A stretch of DNA of 64,000 bases, from positions 30,880 to 94,879 of the forward strand of contig QVRM01005958.1 of the NCBI GenBank assembly GCA_003439945.1, given 5' to 3'. Below are positions 1-18,866 of the stretch, one piece after another. The position numbers and the translations under genes are program-made. This stretch comes from Dermanyssus gallinae (taxonomy: Eukaryota; Arthropoda; Arachnida; Mesostigmata; Dermanyssidae). Position 1 is the stretch's first letter; every line of letters starts with the position of its first letter. The notes under the pieces are model-generated. The model did not search any database. It worked only from the letters and a program-made list of their open reading frames with translations, and was not told the DNA's origin.

Positions 1-1031
1 AACAGCATAGCGTACTAGGGATAGATAGATGTGTATGGCTTCTATCGCCGCTCAGACTAAGGATTAGTCTGATTAATCCCGCTTAACAGCCATCATTGAC
101 AATCAGGCCGCCGCCGAGAGCAGCGACTGTGGCCGCGTCGCCAGGCAGCATGAACAGCATTGCGGGCAACGATGATATGCAGCGAGCTACGCTAGTCAAC
201 ACAGCATGATGAGTTGCCGAGAATGACGACGATTTTCCTGTAGCTGGGTCTGGAAAGCGGTCAAGGTAGAAGTTGGCACCACTAACGATACGCATCACTG
301 AGATGGACGTGTACGAGGCACCTCACGGGGGCAGTGCTGTTGCTGCTATTCGTATTGATTCGCACCATCGTGTGATTTTCTTCGTCCGTCCACCTGTTCA
401 TCCATATGCATTCATCTATTGACATTTCCTTCGTTTATTGATGTTCATAATCACGATTGCTGTTTGAAGCTCCGTTGTTTTTGTGCCTAGCGGAAGCGGC
501 TTACTTAAAAAATAAAACCCGGGACGACTGAACCGGGCACTGGGACTGAGTAGCAAAATCTGTTATGACTACCAGGATTGCAGATGCGACGCCACTTATT
601 GCGAAAGCGTAGCTAGTAGCGATTTATTTTGCTTCTGTCATTGACAACATGCGAGTATATATATATATATATGGGCTGATCTCTCGCTCAGAGAGCTGCA
701 GCGCGGCCCGTCGGAGACGTCTGCCTGCTATTGCAATAAATTACAGGACAAATTGCCAGGGCCGATGTGATTGACTATCGTACATGTGCTAGCCAAAGTA
801 ACAGCGATCGGCAGTAAGGCGATTGTATCCATCTGTAGCCGGGAAGCGGGAAAAGATGGCTTTTCACCAACGGATGCGCGAATAACCGTAAGGTGAGGCG
901 TTTCTCTTCCGTTGAGTAGCTCCGACCGGCCAAGCCTAAATGTGGCAGCTTGTAGGCTTTTTCCACGTTTTTCCAGTCGAATGAGCTCCGATCATTTTGG
1001 TACTTAAAATTAGGCAGATGAAGCCATCTCA
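1..1031. other. 3' flank of AMPK alpha
   Basis: No coding exon recognised. It contains the likely AMPK 3' UTR, a short TA array at about 656-672, and otherwise ordinary sequence. Confidence 0.5.
623..628 (-). promoter_or_regulatory. Candidate poly(A) signal for AMPK alpha
   Basis: AATAAA on the minus strand about 400 bases after the AMPK stop codon. A second AATAAA on the same strand lies at 434-439. Which one is used, if either, cannot be told from sequence. Confidence 0.35.
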
Positions 1032-8294
<7,263 letters not shown>

Positions 8295-8623
8295 GGCGTG
8301 TTCGTGCCGGTGCACTTCGAGTCACCACGCGACGACAACCACAACAACCACGGTAGCGACGAGGACGTAGATGCTGACTTCAGGGGCGAGAACGGTCAAT
8401 TAGTAGCGAGTCGAAACGAGCTTGACCCTTCGGCGATCACGACAACAAGACAGGCGAGGCACGTGTAGAAGGCCGCGTAGATCCATCCACGGGGAGACTA
8501 TAACAGATACAATAACGTGTATTGTTATTAGTAGTAGTAGTAAATTATAATTTAGAAAAGTGAAATACATTTTTATTGTAACATTTTTTATTCATTATCA
8601 GATAGAATTCGTTCTTTACATAA

Positions 8624-8624
8624 G

Positions 8625-8687
<63 letters not shown>

Positions 8688-8695
8688 TATATATG
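8624..8695. repeat. (TC)n(TA)n compound microsatellite
   Basis: A TC run at about 8624-8644 followed by a TA run to about 8695, upstream of AMPK alpha. Confidence 0.93.
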
Positions 8696-9149
8696 CATGT
8701 AGCATAAATTGTCATATGTAGTGGTCAAATAGAAACAACTTCGCGACGGAAGACTTTATGGTGGTAGCACTGGTGAAGGTTGTACTAGAATAAATTAGAT
8801 AAATAAATAAATGAAACGGTAGCAGTCGTCTGCGTAGTAATACCAATAATACTTCTAACTAGCTAGAGCGGAAGTCATCCACCTGTCGATGGATGCTACG
8901 CAACTAGTGTGCTCTAATATTTTATACAGCTTGGCTCGTCGTTATCTATATTTCTCTACCTTTCCATGATTATGATTTGTTAGATTCATTTACGCGTCGT
9001 CGTCGTCGTCAACGACAGTCAAGAAATGTATTAATTACAGCAAGACAAAGAGCAAATGTCATCCGTTTTTTTTTCTGTGGCTAAATGCGAAATAAAACTG
9101 GCTCTCAGGTCTAGTTGAGAAGTGTCAATGGCTTCTCATCATGACCAAC

Positions 9150-9590
9150 AACCGGCTTGTTGCAACAATAGTAACAACAAAAATTATGTAATAGTTGTCG
9201 TTGCACAACAACAGCAGTGTATAGTTGATAACAATATGTAGAACAAAAAAACAACAACAACGACGACGACAGCAGTAGCCTACACAAGGAAATTTTACTA
9301 CCATCGTCATTATAGTCATCAACAGCGTCAACAGCAGCAACAACGACATCAACAACAAAAACAACAAGAGCAACAACAACAACAACCAGAGCAACACAAA
9401 CGCAACAAAACAACACAAACAACCGCAACCACAACAACAACAACAACAACAACCGCAACCACAACAACAACAAGAACAACAGCAACAGCAACAACAGAAT
9501 TACAACGACAATAATAACATGATCATTCACAGCAACAGCAACAACAGAATTACAACGACAATAATAACATGATCATTCACAGTAACAGCA
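9150..9590 (+). repeat. CAA-rich imperfect trinucleotide tract
   Basis: Dominated by CAA, CAG and CGA triplets with interruptions. It ends in a perfect 50-base tandem duplication (9481-9530 and 9531-9580). Confidence 0.9.
9481..9580 (+). repeat. Perfect 50-base tandem duplication
   Basis: The unit beginning AGCAACAGCAACAACAGAAT and ending GATCATTCAC occurs twice in immediate succession with no differences. That implies a recent duplication or an assembly artefact. Confidence 0.95.
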
Positions 9591-10039
9591 GCTACAGCAG
9601 CAGCAGAGCAGCCCAGAATCAGCCCTGGCCGCCGTGGACCATGTATCTCCACCGACCACCACGAACCACCAACCACCAGTGGCAGTTAGTTGCTTTGACA
9701 GAGTAAGCAGATAGATAGATGGATAGATAGAGGTAAGCATCCGGAGGCAAGACAAAGCAGTAATGGTGGAATGTCGACAGCGACACGCGATGAAGCGCGA
9801 GGCGCGCGAGAAGCAGGAAACAGCGCATGAGGGCGTAGTGAGCTCGGTGCTAACTCGGTGCGGCATACAAGCAAGGCAGCCAGCAGACAGGTAGGCCACT
9901 AACAGAGGAGAATGCACAATGGTGATGAAACCGAACCGAACAGCCATGCAGGCAGCCACGGGAGGCAGAATAAACAAACAGAACTGATCCTATTCCCGTT
10001 TGGATGGGTGGTGACGCGCGGGCCAGGCCATTCCCTCTT

Positions 10040-10189
10040 ACTACGGCTACTGTTGCTGCTGCGGCAGCTGTTTCTGTTGTTGTTGTTATTGCTGTCGTTG
10101 TTGTTGTTGCTGTTGTTGTTGTTGTTGCTGCTGTTGTTTCTGTTGTTGTTGGTGTTGTTGTTGTTGCTGTTGTTTCTGTTGTTGTGTTG

Positions 10190-10248
<59 letters not shown>

Positions 10249-10255
10249 GTTGTTG

Positions 10256-10294
<39 letters not shown>

Positions 10295-10425
10295 GTTGTT
10301 GTTGTTAATGTTGTTGTTGTTGCTGTTGTTTTTATTGTTGTTGTTGTTGTTGGTGTTGTGTTGTTGGTGTTGTTGTTGTTGTTGTTGCTGTTTTTATTGT
10401 TGCTGTTGTTGTTGTGGCTGTGAGC
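10040..10425 (+). repeat. TTG-rich trinucleotide tract
   Basis: About 385 bases of TTG with TGC and TTT interruptions and phase slips. It is the reverse complement in type of the CAA tracts at 9150-9590 and 13487-13712. Confidence 0.93.
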
Positions 10426-10528
10426 GCTTCAACTGAAGCTGGACAACGAAACCGCGTGCGCGCTACGGAAACGCAACTAATTAAACCTAATGACTATGTA
10501 AACATGTACACAATCCATAGATACAGGA

Positions 10529-10695
10529 TTGCAATAACACGAGATACTACAGAGGTGATAATGTATAAAATCTTACTGTAACTTGTACTTGTATGCTTCG
10601 CACTAGCCTGTACAGGCTATATGAAGTTGTAACACAAATGAAAAACAACTACAATTAGTCAATCAATAAACGTCATATCGTATCATATCATATCA
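10529..10695 (+). repeat. Interspersed repeat with ATATC-type tail, copy 2
   Basis: Second copy of the element at 7437-7590, in the same orientation and ending in CAATAAACGTCATATCGTAT plus more ATCAT units. Confidence 0.6.
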
Positions 10696-11165
10696 ACAAC
10701 AGTACGCAAAAACAACAGACGCAAGAGAAAATTGAAAACAACCACACAGGCAGTAACAGTAGTAGCTGACCCATGGGTCTAATAAAATCTATCTATTATT
10801 AGACCCAATAAGCGAATGCTACTTTGGTTGGTTGTGCTCCGATAATAGCAGAGTGTCGTTCAATAAACGGCAATTCGCCAATGTTAATTCGCTAATGTCC
10901 ATCATCATCGTCATCATTAGGAGGCGGAAAAACAGTGGCAGGGATCCACCGTGACGGCGAAGATAGTGACAGCGGTGTTCGTTACCCACCAGTTACTCCT
11001 TTCCCCCCTCCTTTGCATTAATGCATCAAGTATATTGTTCATATGAAGAGTATATGATGCTTCGTTGAGCTCATCGACAGATAACATTAGCGCCTGTCTG
11101 TTCGACTATCAATGAGTCGTCTTCTCTGGATTGATGAGAAAATTAATATATATATTCTTGATAAG

Positions 11166-11198
<33 letters not shown>

Positions 11199-11580
11199 CG
11201 AGAAACAGATAAAGCTAGAGAGAGAGGTAAAGGGCATTGGCCAGCGGCCCGTAAGGATACGTGCAAAGAAAGCTTTGAAGCGCACCAACCTCTTGCTGGC
11301 TTTACGAGTTCAAACACGACGGGAACACGACGACACGGAGTTGTCGAACACGAAGTCTCACGTTGTTTCACTGCTGGTTTGTTCCACTGTTCACGGTTTG
11401 CACGACGTCTTCGTACGTACTTCGACTTCGCCTTCACCCTCGACGAGGATCACGATGCAGAAGGACGAGCAGCCGACGTGTAATCACGACCGAAGACGTA
11501 TCGTCACGAGCGAACCTCACTGGTCACAGCATAGTAGCCATACTCTGGGCAGTCGTTGTCGTCGTCGTCGTTGTCGTTGT

Positions 11581-11628
<48 letters not shown>

Positions 11629-13486
11629 CGTTAACAGCAATCCATCGGCTGGTTATTCATATCACGGCACGCTCATATTCTGCACGCGGAGCATCGATGA
11701 TCTCGTTCTCTCTTCTTTCTCTGCGCGTTGGCCGTCTCTCGTTCGAAAGCTGCCGCAGCCGAATTGCACCGTCAGGAAACGTTTGTTTGGTCGGTCAGCC
11801 AGCCAGCGTTACAAATTGCCGCAAGGCAACTCAACAATCCTCACCTCTAGATCTACATCTACACCCGCCGCAGCACAGTTTGTTTGTTTCGTTGTTTCTC
11901 TCTTTCTTCTCGATCGGTCGGATAGTGGAGATCGTGGTCAGCACGCCATGATTGCTGGCTCACGCCTTTGTTGTTGTTTCATGGAAGAGCTAACCCCAGC
12001 AGCAACAGCTGCAGGTCGGGTAGCTACAACAGAAACAGCAGCAGCATACGAACCGTTAATTAACACGCTACTAAGACTGCTAATGATGCAATAACATTTA
12101 CACGGAAACACAGCGTAACGAACGACAGTCCGCCCAGTATGTCTGTTTGTTTGTCTGTCAACGACTTAATCGCTAATCAATCAAAGTAGTTACACAATGA
12201 TTAACTAATACGAGCTAACTACAGCAGTACCATTAACTGGCTGCTTGCTACATTCTGGTATCGCGGTCTCTTCACGCGATGCTGTTGGTGTTGTTGACGT
12301 TGTTGCTATTGTTGTTGACGTTGTTGCTATTGCTGTTATCGTTGTTGCTATTGCTGTTATCGTTGTTGCTATTGTTGTCGTTGTTGTTCCGATTGTTCTG
12401 ATTTGTGGCTACGTTGTGGTTATTGCTATTTTTGCTGTTGTTGTTGTTGTTGTTGTTGTTGCAACCATTACTGTCTACGTTCATAATTCCTAACAACAGA
12501 AACAAGAGCAATCACAACCATTGACAACAGCACTCGGAGCTGCACAACAACCACTGTCGTTCAACTCTGTCTGCTGCACAAATCTTCGTTTCACAACATC
12601 GAGATAAGGTCGCCGTCGTTCGAGAGATGTCTGAGGATCATAGATTGATGATCTGATGACCAATATTCGTCGCTAGCGTAGTCAAGCCAAAGAGCAAATA
12701 GAATATCCAAACATATCTGTGGTTTGTCGCACTGACGCAATCAATCAACAACAGAATCACAGCACCAACAATCAAGACAATAAACAGTACGGTTGCGTGT
12801 TGACCAACCATTCCTCTTGTAGTGAGCAGGAGTAGAAATCGCTGTCTGTCGGGATGCCGTGATGCGCTGTTACGTTTTGTTGTTGTTGCTGGGTATTGTT
12901 GTTGTTGTTGTAGGGTGTTGTTGGTGGGTATTGTTGTTGTTGTGGCTATTGTTGGGTGCCGTTGTTGTTGGCTGTTGTTGTTTTAATACCTGATCGCCGT
13001 ATCGCTTCCTATTCTGCTTCTTCTCCTTCTCCTCCTCTTCATCCAAATCTCGGTTTGCCCACTGTTCTAAGCGATGCGACCGTCATATGCATCTGGTCGC
13101 CACTGCCTAGCTCTAGCGCTCGCTCCGCCATCCAATCCAGCCTTGAGGAGCAACATCGCTCCGTATGATGACGGAGTCTGTATTTTATTGCTTCGTACGG
13201 GCGAGGGAAGAGCTCGTGGTGATCCAGCAGTTGTTGCTGCTGTTGCTGTTGTTGTTGATGTTGATGTTGTTGTTGTTGTTATTGTTGTTGTGGTTGATGT
13301 TATTGTTGTTGCTGTTGGTAAGTTTGCGCAGTAGCAACAACTCGATGGCCGCAGTCATATCATCGACAGTGGACAGTTTGTAGGGTGGCTCTTTCCTCTG
13401 CGGCGCCGATTTATTCGACCCTCTCCACGAGCGACTGTCGCGCAGAGGCGAGTATGCGCGCTTGCGTTGCGCTGTTAGGGCTCTAC

Positions 13487-13712
<226 letters not shown>

Positions 13713-13974
13713 CGTCTTGAATGTCGCCGTACGCCGTCACGTAGCAACTGTAGTAGTTGTTGTATTCGTAGTAACTAACTAATCATAGTCTACCAGTTCG
13801 ACGACTACTGCTATGATCGAGGCACCTCGAGGGCGCGAAACAGAAAAGAGGACGACAGCATGGCGCCACTCTTTGAAGGGCTACGACCAGTTTCGGTGCG
13901 CGATCTCTGCTGTGTCTCTGTCGGATTTTCCCAATTTTTGCTGCACTACATAGTCTAATCTCGCTCCCTCTCTC

Positions 13975-14012
<38 letters not shown>

Positions 14013-14116
14013 GGATTATATAAATGCGTGGGTAACATATATGCTGCTGCTCAAAGCGCCCCTCATATAAAAGGGTGGCATGTGTATTTAGGTATACCAA
14101 GCGAACAATAAATATG

Positions 14117-14165
<49 letters not shown>

Positions 14166-14793
14166 AAGAATATAAACACCTTGGTATATACACGTACCAT
14201 GTTTCGAGTGGCTTTGTGTGGGCGTACGTTTAAAAAAGCCCAAAGCTCACCAGCGAGATAGGTCGTTATGAACCTTTGTGCGTGTCCACCACCTGGCGAG
14301 CCTCCAGGCAAACAGACCGTTGATGAGCTCCAAGCGGACTCAGTATATTTTGGGATTAACGGAGTTTATACTGTTTGAGAGATTAGCGGTGGGGGTAAGG
14401 AATGGCTAATTACTCGTCGCCATATTAAGAAACAACGCCTCTACCGTGGTACTCGTTTAAATATCTAAATTTTTGAAAACAAGATAGTAAAACAATATAT
14501 ATATATATATATATATATTGCGCCCTCGAACGAGATCGAACCCTCGCTGGGCTCGATCTAGCCCTATTGCCGCGTCACGTCGACAGTCTCCGTCGATACA
14601 GACCATGCTTAATTACAACAGTATATATATATATATATATATATACGCACGATAGGTAGATGAATATGTACCACCTGGTTGGTATCTACCATTTTGAGTC
14701 AAGTCTATTCCGACGACCGGAAATGCTTTGCCATAAAAATCGTAGAACAAATTGTAGTTGTCGTAGCAATAAAGGTGATGTGCAAATCTTAAG

Positions 14794-14827
<34 letters not shown>

Positions 14828-16170
14828 AATTGGGGTTGCATAAGATGACCAAATTTCAGCGAGATTTTGCTCCGCTATCCGCATTGCTTCGTTTAGATAA
14901 GTTTCCGTTGTGGCTAATTCTGTAACTCTAATCATTCAGTACCTGAAGGAACCTTGAAAAGCACTGAAAAATCTTGAAAACTTTTGAAACTTCTACTTGC
15001 AGTGTCGACACATGTGTTGTGTGATATGTGTTTCTCTTTTGTCCGGTCCGGTATTCGACACGAAGATGCGGCGGGCACTGCTCAAATACGCCCCTATCAC
15101 ACACTATAGCAATGGAAAGCGTAATACAGTAAGGTGTCTCTGACAATGTAAACATAGTGCTTATACACTAGTTTAAGCTCAACGACGTTCTGTAAGGCGC
15201 AAAAAACACACACGCTGCGTGGATAAGACGTAAAGAGGGTTAAAACTGCCCCAGCTAACGTTTGTTTATGATTAAAAATGCCTTCTTTTGCGGCGGAACA
15301 ACTGGAGGTATTGCTCTCTCGTGACCGATTGCTATTGCTGCCCATTAGTTGCCCAATCGTTTCGGTCACCATGGCAGAATATAACGGGGCACCTGTAGCT
15401 TGGCTCTTCAACGAAACGCATCATCATACCCAGAATAGGTCATTTATTTACGATCTAGCGAGTGGGTATTGGCCTTCGTGCGGTCACTATGAAACAAGAG
15501 AAAGAAGAAAATGGTGTTTGATTTATCCATTGCACGTGAGACCTACAGCTACATAGAGATAGATACCCTAGACACCAGAGCGAAGAAATGCAACTATTAC
15601 CGAGCCTGGGAATGCGGGGAGGAATCCGGGTTCAGTGGGTTTGTGAGCCCCACAGTAGTCACGCAGGTTGCTAGTGGCGCATGTGCATTCTGCACTCCCG
15701 AAACCTTTCAGAAAAAAAGCACCAGAGCGAGGGGTTTAGCCGGCAACCCCTTACCTCGACGCATCTTACCTAAACTTTGCCGTTGCGATAGATAGTAGGA
15801 CAAATAAAGTCTACGTTGTCAAATTCTTTTTTTGCCGTCTAGACGATTACACGTATTTCCACCAGCCCTTTTCAAGTACGAAATAGGCAACTACAAGAAT
15901 TCACGCCTTTTTTTCTGAGAAAATTGGCCGGAGATAAGAAGCGATGTATCGAACAGAAATGAACACTACATGCGCCTCTTTGAGGAAGGATCAGGGGCAG
16001 CATAGAATTATTCGTATCGACGTTTTTCAGAGGCGCTTGCTCAAACATTGGTCATTATATCATTGCGCTTATGTCACAAGGTTCAGCCCACCTCTTACAA
16101 TCATTACCATCCAAGACGGGACGTGATTCTATGTACGTATATATAACGCGTAGCTTTTTAAGGTATAATT

Positions 16171-16250
<80 letters not shown>

Positions 16251-16256
16251 TATATA
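16171..16256. repeat. (TA)n microsatellite
   Basis: About 86 bases of TA with occasional TGTA interruptions, just upstream of the putative 5' exon of the GNL3 gene. Confidence 0.93.
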
Positions 16257-16379
16257 AAACATATACATATAAATAATTAAAAATATTTGTATACCAAAAC
16301 TAAACCCGAGAACATTGGATGAGCGCTCATTCAAAATAGCGCGCCATTCGCGCTGTCTGCGTGTGTTATTTCGATGTTT

Positions 16380-16610
16380 GTTTTGGTTACTGTCGGCTCT
16401 CGGTCCTCGCCCGAGCATCTGTCTGTCTGTCTGCAAGAGCGCCGAACGAGCTAAACAAATCACAAACCCACGTGGGACCGAGTGGACCGAGATTGTCGAG
16501 AGATATTGTCACTTCTCTATTGTCGAGAGATATTTGTCACTTCTCTATCGTTGTGCCGCGAACGTGACAAACAAGAGTCCATCCAGGTCCGTCAGGCAGT
16601 CAACCAGCAG
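16380..16610 (+). other. Possible 5' untranslated exon of GNL3
   Basis: A CAG|GTGAGT donor-like site sits at 16610/16611 at the end of a moderately GC-rich stretch. The GNL3 start exon has an acceptor-like TTTGCAG at 18653-18659, 37 bases before its ATG. Joining the two would give a noncoding first exon. The stretch contains a 27-28-base direct repeat (16493-16548). No transcript evidence is available. Confidence 0.3.
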
Positions 16611-16619
16611 GTGAGTAAT

Positions 16620-18650
16620 CTTCTACGTGCTTTCTTTTGTTGGTGACATTTTGAGTTGTGATCAATATTAAACTGTTTCGATTTGTTCGCCTGACACTTC
16701 GGTCAGTAGAACGGTGACTATTATAGATAGATTATAAAGAGACACAATATTAGTTAGCAGCAGAGCTTCTTTTATCAACATTAATTGGCAGTGGTTTGGT
16801 GTTGTGGTTTTTTGTTGTTGTTGGTGTTCTAGTTGCTGGTGGAGACGGTTTCTTAGTTCGTAGCTCATGAACAACCATGAAGCAGGATGGTTTTCCCGCG
16901 TAATTGTATTTTTTCTCGCTCGCTTGCTCATTTTTGCGTGAAGTGTCATTTAATTTTTTAAATCCGCTGGTATTATGCCACCACTGCGCCGCTTCGAAGT
17001 AGGACTAGTTGTACTAGAAGTTTGTGAAAAAAACTGAAAGTTGCTATTAGAAGAACAAGGCAAACTTGATAAAACGAAACCAATATTAATAATATTTTTA
17101 GTAACATTATTATTATTCTCTTTCGCGTCCACCGAATAATCTATATAGTTTCAAGCGGGCGGTAAATCAGGTATTATTATTATTATTATTGAAATCATCA
17201 TTTTCATTATCATTACCACTATACACATGGTTAGATAATTAAGTGCGCATCAAAGTGACAATAAGGCGAGACGGTGAAAAACAGCAGTACTATGGGCAGT
17301 CGAACAAGGGCATAATGAGGACATGATAATTGTCTTTTTTTGTTTTCCATAGTGATGAGAAACCAATCAATCAACCAAATCAGTCTGTCAGCTGTCAAAT
17401 GTCAAGCGAAATATCATATATGGCTGTCGCCTATGAGCTACCTTGTCATCTGCTCTTGCTGTTCCAGCAGCCCGAAGAGCACTGGATATCTATCTCTTCC
17501 CGCCTCCAACTGGGCTGTTGCATCGTCTCGACATTTTCGAGTTTCAAAGCCTGACATTTCCCTGTTATCGACCTTGCGTCCGCTGTTAGAGCGGTGGCCC
17601 GCTGAGCGGGGTGAGCCAATGGAACAACGGGAGGCCCCACAGACGCAACGCGAGTCTGTCTCTCGCGCGAATTGCTTAAATGCTATCTCATCTACCCCCT
17701 TTATGTTGCGGAACGCTCTATGGGACGAGACCGTTGGGTGTTGGGATGACATTTCGTCACTGTCGGCACTGTGGACAAACGTGCTCAACTTACCGTCACT
17801 TTGATTACTGTATTACCGGAACCCACTAACACTCCTCGTTTTCATATTCACACTTCACGTATATAACATGCAGTCGACTTGAAGTATGAGTGATATTGAT
17901 TGTATTTTGGCTTCACTGAAACCATAGCAGGAACGACATACCCACGTACATACATACACAGAGTAGGAAAGCAGCTTGATGCTGCTACGGCTCTAGGTAC
18001 TGCTAAAGTAAGGTTTTCCTGCTCTTTTGGTTACTCCCTTTACCGCCTTCCAGCTAAAGGTTTAACTTTAATAAGGAAAATACAGAAGTAACATATATGT
18101 TTTATGATTATTTATACAATGTGCTCCCAGTATAGCGGTTTCTATACTAATAATTAGGAGTTCTGAGTGTATTTCCTTATTTCTCTTTATTAAGGTGGCA
18201 TTTTTCGTAATCTTACGTTTTTGTTATTTATTAATAATACATATATTGTATGCTTTCGAGTGTATTTGCAAGTACTCATGAATAAATCTATGTGTTTCAT
18301 TTATTCATTCATCCATTCAAACAGTTGTACGATATTTTAACTTGCGCCTTGTCGTGATAGCAGCGAACTCGATTGACTGGTGTACCTGCTAGAGGTGCAT
18401 TCGTGGTCGGCATCGACTGTTCGATCTATCGAATTGGTGTCAACTATGTGGTGTATATATATATATATATGTTTTTTTCTTCTTTTTAATGCTAATTCAT
18501 ATACTTTAAATGGTATTCCATATTGTTTACAGGCTTGAGTAAGGAAAGGCCTTATAAAATGTTATTATACTGATTTTGTTTGTTTCGAAGTGGTTTCGTT
18601 TCTCTCGCTGTCCTAAGTTTCTAACAGAACCTCCGGTTGTTTGTCTGGTG
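16620..18650. other. Stretch between possible GNL3 5' exon and start exon
   Basis: No exon recognised. It includes ATT-rich stretches (about 17105-17200), a short TA array at about 18451-18471, and a 154-codon open frame at 17340-17804 with no family resemblance. If the 16610 donor is real, this is intron. Confidence 0.35.
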
Positions 18651-18695
18651 CGTTTGCAGTTCCTTTTTCCGTTGCTACTTAGTAGCCTACGAGAG

Positions 18696-18866
18696 ATGAA
18701 GATTAAACAGCGCAAAAGTAAACGCATACCGTGCGGCCACCGTTATCGCGTTGAGAAGATTCAGAAGGAACGCGAACGGAAACGAAAACGTGATGCCCGT
18801 CGAAACCCGATTAAGCCTCGCCACCCCAACAAGGACCTCCGGGTGCCCAATATGGCTCCGTTCAAG
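18696..18866 (+). CDS. GNL3: GNL3 coding exon 1
   Basis: 57 codons from ATG to APFK, then donor GTGCGC at 18867. The peptide has the basic N-terminal domain and the VPNMAPFK motif typical of nucleostemins. Confidence 0.9.

Noticed and set aside
9912..10436. Long open frames of poly-Leu/Val/Cys (and poly-N/Q/T frames at 13385-13782)
   Set aside because: They are translations of TTG/CAA arrays. All frames are open because the repeat has no stop; there is no unique protein sequence.
14520..14600. Functional tRNA gene
   Set aside because: Only a weak B-box-like GGGTTCGATCTC is visible; no cloverleaf can be drawn.
16315..16614. 99-codon frame upstream of GNL3
   Set aside because: It begins at TTG rather than ATG and has no family similarity; the stretch is better explained as a possible 5' UTR exon.
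17340..17804. 154-codon plus-strand frame and 116-codon minus-strand frame between the putative GNL3 5' exon and ATG
   Set aside because: No recognisable domain and no splice or start context stronger than chance; could be reconsidered with transcripts.
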